From JACQXM01 sp964569425 (lineage in GTDB: Bacteria > Planctomycetota > Phycisphaerae > UBA1845), in the NCBI GenBank assembly GCA_964569425.1, contig CAZMVD010000105.1, positions 1 to 15,109 of the forward strand: a DNA stretch of 15,109 nt, given 5' to 3'. This document shows, piece after piece, positions 7,290 to 15,109 of the stretch. Below the pieces are notes generated by a model that was not told the origin of the DNA, searched no databases, and saw nothing but the letters and a program-made list of their open reading frames with translations. The translations under genes and the position numbers were made by a program. Every line of letters starts with the position of its first letter. Positions within the stretch are counted from its first letter, which is position 1.

Positions 7290-8321
7290 ATGGCCCATCC
7301 CACGGAGCGGACGAACCACGACGAAGCGGCCGCGCGGCCGGATCCGGTCGTTGACGCGTCGCGCATGTCTTTCGGCGATCATCTGGATGAACTGCGAAGC
7401 TGCCTGGTCCGCGCGCTGATCGGTGTGGGACTGGGCACGGTGCTGGCGCTGTACTTCGGGCGCGAAATTCTGGAGATCGTCTTTCGCCCGCTGTTGATCG
7501 TTCAATACGCCAATGGGCTGCAGCCGCGGGTGCAGGTGCTCTCGCCGACGGGAGCGTTCACCACCTACCTGCGTCTGGCGTTCTTGTCGGGGCTGGTGCT
7601 GACCATGCCTTGGGTGCTGCACCAGGGTTGGCGCTTTGTTTCGGCCGGGCTCTACGCGCAGGAGCGGCGTTTCGTGCGGCGGCTGCTGCCTGCTTCGATG
7701 GGGCTGTTCGCGGTGGGGGTGCTGTTTCTGTATTTCATCGTGCTGCCGCTGGTGTTGCATTTCTTCATCAACTTCAACAAGCGGTTCAACGTGCCGGAGT
7801 TGACGCCCGCGGGCATTCAGCGGCTGCTGCTCACGGAGGATGAGCCGGCGCCCGTGCCGGCGGAGGCAATCCCCCCGGCCAGGGTGCCGGTGCTGGAAGC
7901 GCCGCCGCCGAATGCGCAACCCGGCGATGCGTGGGTGGATGGGCGCACGCGGCGGTTGTGCGTTCAGTCGCCCGAGGGTGTTCTCTCGGCGCCGTTGGAG
8001 ACGGGCACCGGCGGTTCGCTGCACAGCGAGTTTGCGCTGGACTACTACATTTCTTTCGTGCTGATGCTGGCATTGGGGTTCGGGCTGGCGTTTCAGACGC
8101 CGATCGTGGTGTTCTTTCTGGCGTGGTCGGGGCTGCTGCCGGCGGCATCGATGGCGCGGGGGCGGCGCTACGTGCTGTTTGCGGTGGTGGTGCTGGCCGC
8201 GGTGATGACGCCGCCGGACGTGATCAGCCAGCTTCTGCTGGCCGGTCCGATGTACGCGCTGTTCGAGTTGGGCCTGCTGGCGGCCAAACGGGTGAGCGAG
8301 CCCGCGTCGGATGAGCCGTAA
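7290..8321 (+). CDS. tatC: TatC, core subunit of the twin-arginine protein translocase
   Basis: This 343-residue inner-membrane protein recognises twin-arginine signal peptides and exports folded proteins with TatA/TatB. Family motifs: HLDELRSCLVRA (31-42), SPTGAFTTYLRLAF (85-98), LYAQERR (121-127) and MTPPDVISQLLLAGPMYALFELG (306-328). Six membrane segments can be placed at about 38-57, 92-113, 133-158, 250-274, 292-306 and 309-330. The protein is about 90 residues longer than typical TatC. The excess is a proline-rich, acidic stretch between the third and fourth helices (about 165-248), which by TatC topology faces the periplasm. tatA/tatB are absent from the window. The start has no Shine-Dalgarno; the promoter at 7253-7281 suggests leaderless translation. 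Convergent with purN across the parS region. Confidence 0.95.
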   Translation: MAHPTERTNHDEAAARPDPVVDASRMSFGDHLDELRSCLVRALIGVGLGTVLALYFGREILEIVFRPLLIVQYANGLQPRVQVLSPTGAFTTYLRLAFLSGLVLTMPWVLHQGWRFVSAGLYAQERRFVRRLLPASMGLFAVGVLFLYFIVLPLVLHFFINFNKRFNVPELTPAGIQRLLLTEDEPAPVPAEAIPPARVPVLEAPPPNAQPGDAWVDGRTRRLCVQSPEGVLSAPLETGTGGSLHSEFALDYYISFVLMLALGFGLAFQTPIVVFFLAWSGLLPAASMARGRRYVLFAVVVLAAVMTPPDVISQLLLAGPMYALFELGLLAAKRVSEPASDEP

Positions 8322-8358
8322 GTGACATACGCTGGACGCTGATCGGCGTAGGGCTATG

Positions 8359-8378
8359 AGTGCCAATAGCATGGCACT
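8359..8378 (+). terminator. tatC: Possible tatC 3' hairpin
   Basis: AGTGCCA (8359-8365) and TGGCACT (8372-8378) form a perfect 7-bp stem with a 6-nt loop, extendable past a bulge. It lies 38 nt after the tatC stop. There is no T-run, so it is a weak terminator candidate. Confidence 0.3.
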
Positions 8379-8522
8379 ATACGCGGCGACCGCAAAGCGT
8401 GCCCCCCCGCCCCCGCCGACCCGCTCCCACCCCGCCTGGCCGATGCCTTCGCCGCACCAAAGATCATCACCGCCGCCCGCGGTAACAGGCGCGCGAAGCG
8501 ATCAGGGGGAATGGCGCAGCTG

Positions 8523-8538
8523 TGTTTCGCGAGAAACA
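8523..8538. promoter_or_regulatory. parS-like site 1 (14/16)
   Basis: TGTTTCGCGAGAAACA differs from the ParB-binding consensus TGTTTCACGTGAAACA at two central positions. GCGCAG (8514-8519) and TTGCGC (8542-8547) flank it at 3 bp on each side, as at the better sites. Confidence 0.7.
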
Positions 8539-8552
8539 GGTTTGCGCAACGT

Positions 8553-8568
8553 TGTTTCACGTGAAACA
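8553..8568. promoter_or_regulatory. parS site 2 (perfect 16/16)
   Basis: A perfect TGTTTCACGTGAAACA, with symmetry continuing to 18 bp (8552-8569). It is flanked at 3 bp by GCGCAA (8544-8549) and TTGCGC (8572-8577). ParB binds this sequence and spreads from it to organise origin segregation. Confidence 0.93.
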
Positions 8569-8618
8569 AGCTTGCGCTGGGGGCGAGGATGGCGGAGACG
8601 GGGGTGTTAATCTGGGAA

Positions 8619-8634
8619 TGTTTCACGTGAAACG
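8619..8634. promoter_or_regulatory. parS site 3 (15/16)
   Basis: TGTTTCACGTGAAACG contains the perfect 14-bp core. It has the TTGCGC box on the right (8638-8643) at 3 bp but not on the left. Confidence 0.9.
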
Positions 8635-8699
8635 GTCTTGCGCGAAAACGCCGAAAGCTGAAAGCCGAAACGCCGAAATGGCTGTGAATTGCGCAGGCT

Positions 8700-8715
8700 T
8701 GTTTCACGTGAAACA
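8700..8715. promoter_or_regulatory. parS site 4 (perfect 16/16)
   Basis: A perfect TGTTTCACGTGAAACA flanked at 3 bp by GCGCAG (8691-8696) on the left and TTGTGC (8719-8724) on the right. Confidence 0.93.
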
Positions 8716-8792
8716 CGTTTGTGCCAGGTCCGCGCAAGTTATTTTATGGTTGAAGCCAAAACTTATCGGACGAAATATTATAGGACCCATTT

Positions 8793-8890
8793 GATTGCGG
8801 ATTGTGGATTTCGGATTGGGGATTGCCAAGTGCCGATTGGCGGTCCTGGAATGTCGATTGGCGATTGGCGATTGTCGGCTTCGGCGTTTC
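8793..8890. repeat. Degenerate heptamer array (14 units)
   Basis: Read in sevens, the plus strand gives GATTGCG, GATTGTG, GATTTCG, GATTGGG, GATTGCC, AAGTGCC, GATTGGC, two diverged units, GATTGGC twice, GATTGTC, GGCTTCG and GCGTTTC. The period is not a multiple of three, which argues against coding. It passes into octamers of the TTTCGGCG type (to about 8905). A related four-unit array lies at 14923-14950. Confidence 0.8.
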
Positions 8891-8934
8891 GGTGTTTCAG
8901 CGTTCTCTCGTCGCAGGCGTTCCGCCTACCCATT

Positions 8935-9006
8935 CGACATTCTTGTTTCGCCATTCGTTGAAGCCCGGCTGTTCCGGGTCGCCATTCGCCATTCGCGCAC
9001 CATTCC
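8935..9006. repeat. CATTCGC-type short repeats
   Basis: Copies of CATTCG[ACT] recur (for example TCGCCATTCG near 8948 and 8979, then again directly after), broken by a short CCGGG hairpin. They end next to the purN stop codon. A shorter related stretch on the complementary strand spans the galE stop (about 7208-7226). Confidence 0.55.
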
Positions 9007-9010
9007 GCCT

Positions 9011-9628
9011 TCAGCCTTCCCGGACGACCTGGCCGGCTTCCCAGCGAACGTGCCCTTCCGCAATCAGGCGCACGGCCTGCGGAAAGGCAACGCACTCCTC
9101 AGCGAAGACGCGCTCCGCCAGTGACTCGGGTGTGTCACCCGGAAGCACAAGCACGCGGCGCTGCAGGATGACCGGGCCGTGGTCGTACTCGTTGTCGCAG
9201 TAGTGCACGGTGCAGCCGCTTTCCGCGGCGCCGGCGGCCAGCACCGCCTCGTGGACGCGGCGACCGTACATGCCGCGACCCCCGAAGGCGGGCAGCAGCG
9301 CCGGGTGAATGTTGATCACCCGGCCCCGGAAGGAATTGGGTATTTGCCACAGGCACAGGAAGCCGGCCATGCACACCAGGTCGGCTCCGGCCAGGCAACG
9401 GGTGACGCCCGCCTGAAAAGCTGCGTCGCTCTGGCCGCGCCGCTCGACGACCTCCGTCTTCAGCCCGCGCGCCTGGGCCCGTGCCACGCCGGCCGCGTCG
9501 CCGCGCGAGCTGACCACCACCACGATCCGTGCCGGCAGCGATCCGTCCACGATGCGATCGTGCAGGTTGAGCAGCGTGCGTCCGCCGCCGGAAATGAGCA
9601 CGGCCAGGTTGAGCGGCTTGGTGTTCAA
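9011..9628 (-). CDS. purN: Phosphoribosylglycinamide formyltransferase (GAR transformylase)
   Basis: A 205-residue cytoplasmic enzyme that transfers a formyl group from 10-formyl-THF to glycinamide ribonucleotide, the third step of purine synthesis. The N-terminal SGGGRTLLNL (13-22) binds the phosphate. The catalytic trio is N106 and H108 in INIHPALLPAF and D149 in YCDNEYDHGPVI. VHEAVLAAGAAESGCTVHY (125-143) is the usual folate-site segment. The start is TTG at 9628, supported by GGGAG (complement of 9634-9638) at 5-nt spacing; no in-frame ATG fits. The gene stands alone, without other pur genes, and converges on tatC. No promoter was recognised upstream. Confidence 0.93.
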   Translation of the reverse strand: MNTKPLNLAVLISGGGRTLLNLHDRIVDGSLPARIVVVVSSRGDAAGVARAQARGLKTEVVERRGQSDAAFQAGVTRCLAGADLVCMAGFLCLWQIPNSFRGRVINIHPALLPAFGGRGMYGRRVHEAVLAAGAAESGCTVHYCDNEYDHGPVILQRRVLVLPGDTPESLAERVFAEECVAFPQAVRLIAEGHVRWEAGQVVREG

Positions 9629-10007
9629 TCGCTCTCCCGGTTAAGAACAAGAAGAACTCGATCTGGACAGACAGCGCAATGATGGCCGAAGCCGGACGCA
9701 CCGCGCAGCAATCGGTATGAACGCAAGGAACCCGCGCCCTGAAACATGCGCACCAGTATGGGCCGCCGGACACCCGCTGTCGATGCGCCGCGCGGACCTG
9801 AGCCAGCCGCGGGACCGAACTTCGCCGCCGTTCCCTAAGGTCGCACCGTGTACCCGCTGCCCGGACCGTCGTCGACCGCCAACGCCACTCCGAGCAATGT
9901 AACGCGAACAAGTACACCGAAACCAACCAGCGCGCCGGCTCCGTGTTCACGATTGAACCCTCTGCTAACTGTCTGTTGAAGAACTTGTCGCACGGTCCTT
10001 ACGGCTC

Positions 10008-10035
10008 GTGAGACCCGCTGGAAAGCCGGTCCCAC
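10008..10035 (+). other. GNRA-loop hairpin, possible structured RNA element
   Basis: The plus strand pairs GTG/CAC, then GACC/GGTC, then GCT/AGC, with an A-C and a C-C mismatch between the blocks, and closes on a GGAA (GNRA) tetraloop (10020-10023). This is ten pairs in a symmetric arrangement. No known RNA family was recognised. Confidence 0.3.
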
Positions 10036-10266
10036 AGCGCCCCGGATGAGTTTCTCCACAGGGCTGATAGGCCGTTGGGCCCAATGCGGCGACCCGAAAG
10101 AGGCCAGGTCAGCGGTTCCATCATTCGCAAGTAACAAGTGGCGTGTCCCCCCGGTCAGCTCTGCCGATTATCTTATCGAAGTGTCTTGATTTATACAATG
10201 GCGTAACACTGCAATGATTTCCCTGTTTTACATAAATGTGCGTCGAGATGTTGCCCAGTCTAGCGT

Positions 10267-10295
10267 GATCCGATTCTACCGAAGGATTTCGGATC
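10267..10295 (-). terminator. Hairpin just after the CBM9-like gene
   Basis: GATCCGA (10267-10273) and TCGGATC (10289-10295) form a perfect 7-bp stem with a 15-nt loop, starting 5 nt after the stop codon of the leftward gene. No T-run follows, so termination is uncertain. Confidence 0.3.
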
Positions 10296-10300
10296 GAGAT

Positions 10301-10959
10301 TCAGATTGATTGAGAGAGGATCGCCGTCGGCCAGGTGGAGGGATCGACGTACCAGAGGAGCTCGTCTCCTACGGTAGGGTATTGTTGCCCGAAGTCGGCG
10401 TCTTCGACGATGTAATAGAAGCCGATTCGGGGGTGCTCGGCCGGGTCAAAGCCGCTGAGGCAGTCGGCGGGGATGAGGGCCTCCAGCGAGTAGCCGCCGC
10501 GCGTGACGCGGACCGCGACTTGCAGCCGTTCTGCTGGAACGGCCGGAGCATCTTCGCGTGCCCGTTGCAGCCGGGCGGCGCCGGCAACGGGGGAGCGTTT
10601 ATCGGCTCCGCCGCCCGTGGGGAGAAAATAGAACTGCTGGCAGTAGCGTGTGCCGCGGCGGTTGCTGCGCGCGTCGCGGGTGTCGATGCACAGGCGGAGG
10701 TTGTCGCCCGCCCAGTAGCGTTGCGGGTCGCAGTTGAGGGGCTTGCGCTTGCCGGATACGCGGCAGGCGAGGGCGAGACCCTGCTCGTTCCAGCAGGCCC
10801 AGAGATCGGCGAAGTCTTCGCGACCGTCGAGTTCGCCGAGCTTGGGCAGCGCCTCGGCCGCGCTCCACTTCTCCACGTCGCCGTCGATGGGCGGCAGCGC
10901 GGGGCGGTAGGACAGCGGAAACTCGAACGCGAACAGGCAGCGATTGGGGACAAGTGCGG

Positions 10960-10963
<4 letters not shown>
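10301..10963 (-). CDS. CBM9/DOMON-like beta-sandwich protein, function unknown
   Basis: A 220-residue protein with no signal peptide, so probably cytoplasmic. It has the landmarks of a family 9 carbohydrate-binding-type fold: IDGDVEKWSAA (26-36) near the start, FADLWACWNEQGLALACRVSGK (51-72) as a central strand pair, WAGDNLRLCIDTRD (84-97), GYSLEALIPADCLSG (157-171) and PRIGFYYIVEDAD (178-190). In secreted proteins this fold binds sugars; here there is no attached catalytic domain. Its ATG overlaps the uvrA TGA in ATGA (10960-10963), so translation is probably coupled to uvrA. A role beside a DNA-repair ATPase is unexplained. Four short cysteine-containing positions do not form a recognisable metal site. 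Confidence 0.75.
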
Positions 10964-15066
<4,103 letters not shown>

Positions 15067-15109
15067 CTCACGAAGTGCAAGGCCGGTATGCGAGTTCTCG
15101 ACGAGCGAA

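Larger units (their letters stand above)
8322..9010. other. Non-coding region: parS cluster and short tandem repeats
   Basis: This 689-bp gap lies between convergent tatC and purN. From left to right it holds a possible hairpin (8359-8378), a C-rich stretch (8400-8460), the four-site parS cluster (8514-8724), an AT-rich segment (about 8735-8792) with a perfect TATAAT on the minus strand (complement of 8777-8782), a heptamer array (8793-8890), and a CATTCGC-type repeat stretch (8935-9006) up to the purN stop. ORFs here read as repeated FHVKxxCA peptides on both strands, a by-product of the palindromes. Confidence 0.8.
9629..10300. other. 672-bp stretch without a convincing gene
   Basis: It lies between the CBM9-like gene and purN. 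Small ORFs exist (9717-9902 plus, 9835-10137 minus) but neither has family character, a good ribosome site or a clear codon signature. The left and middle parts are GC-rich; 10160-10260 is AT-rich. It contains a hairpin with a GNRA loop (10008-10035) and a second hairpin next to the CBM9-like stop (10267-10295). It may include the purN promoter, an unrecognised RNA, or a decayed gene. Confidence 0.5.

Noticed and set aside
7275..8372. A 365-codon minus-strand frame opposite tatC
   Set aside because: Composition is dominated by R, Q and H, as expected for the complement of tatC; no motif or ribosome site.
8354..8794. ORFs on both strands encoding repeated FHVKxxCA peptides
   Set aside because: The same peptide reads on both strands because parS and its side boxes are palindromic. 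Wobble-like variation in the Cys-Ala codons was considered as a coding sign, but four units and the two-strand symmetry favour a DNA-level motif.
8793..9006. CRISPR array
   Set aside because: Units are 7-8 bp, contiguous and without spacers; no cas genes.
9961..10030. Group II intron domain V-like sequence on the minus strand (GAGCCGTAAGGACCGTGCG)
   Set aside because: It begins like domain V (GAGCCGT) but the stem, GAAA-type loop and 3' strand do not fit, and no reverse transcriptase is near.
10040..10060. Possible DnaA box (TTCTCCACA) and oriC
   Set aside because: Only one 8/9 match was seen and no cluster of boxes or origin genes; the parS cluster does not by itself place oriC inside the window.
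9835..10137. 100-codon minus-strand ORF
   Set aside because: No ribosome site, no domain, and it overlaps the hairpin-bearing spacer; codon use gives no clear coding signal.

Overview
The window is a GC-rich bacterial chromosome segment. The genes have G/C-heavy third codon positions, and the gaps between genes are much more AT-rich or repetitive. Gene content and style suggest Planctomycetota or a related group: a TatC with a large loop insertion, an over-long UvrA, degenerate heptamer/octamer arrays between genes, and frequent TTG/GTG starts. That assignment is an inference, because there is no rRNA or other phylogenetic marker. Clustered parS sites at 8523-8715 suggest a position near the chromosome origin, although parA and parB are not here.

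Left part (1-2402, minus strand): a possible gene start running off the left edge with a promoter-like element; an AT-rich spacer; a Rieske iron-sulfur protein of a cytochrome bc-type complex with a Tat-type N-terminus; then a KtrB/TrkH-type potassium-uptake subunit. A 399-bp spacer, divergent between the ktrB-like gene and the next one, follows.

Central part (2802-8321, plus strand): Xaa-Pro peptidase (M24), accB and accC (the biotin carboxyl carrier and biotin carboxylase of acetyl-CoA carboxylase, separated by a strong 10-bp hairpin), a small unassigned 90-residue protein, a GalE-like epimerase, and tatC. tatC has its own good promoter placed so that its mRNA would be leaderless. Metabolic links are fatty-acid precursor supply (accBC), sugar-nucleotide supply (galE) and protein export (tatC). 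The Rieske protein on the left is a plausible Tat substrate.

8322-9010 is non-coding. It holds a cluster of four ParB-binding parS sites (two perfect 16-mers, one 15/16, one 14/16). Seven of their eight half-sites carry an extra YTGYGC box at exactly 3 bp from the 16-mer. After it come a 14-unit degenerate heptamer array and related short repeats.

Right part (9011-15066, minus strand): purN (GAR transformylase); a 672-bp stretch without a convincing gene but with a GNRA-loop hairpin; a CBM9-like beta-sandwich protein; and, overlapping it by 4 bp (ATGA), a very long UvrA. The UvrA carries about 340 extra C-terminal residues made of two copies of an unknown domain, repeated at an exact 168-residue offset. 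The most novel items are the duplicated UvrA tail with its coupled CBM9-like partner, and the extended parS architecture.
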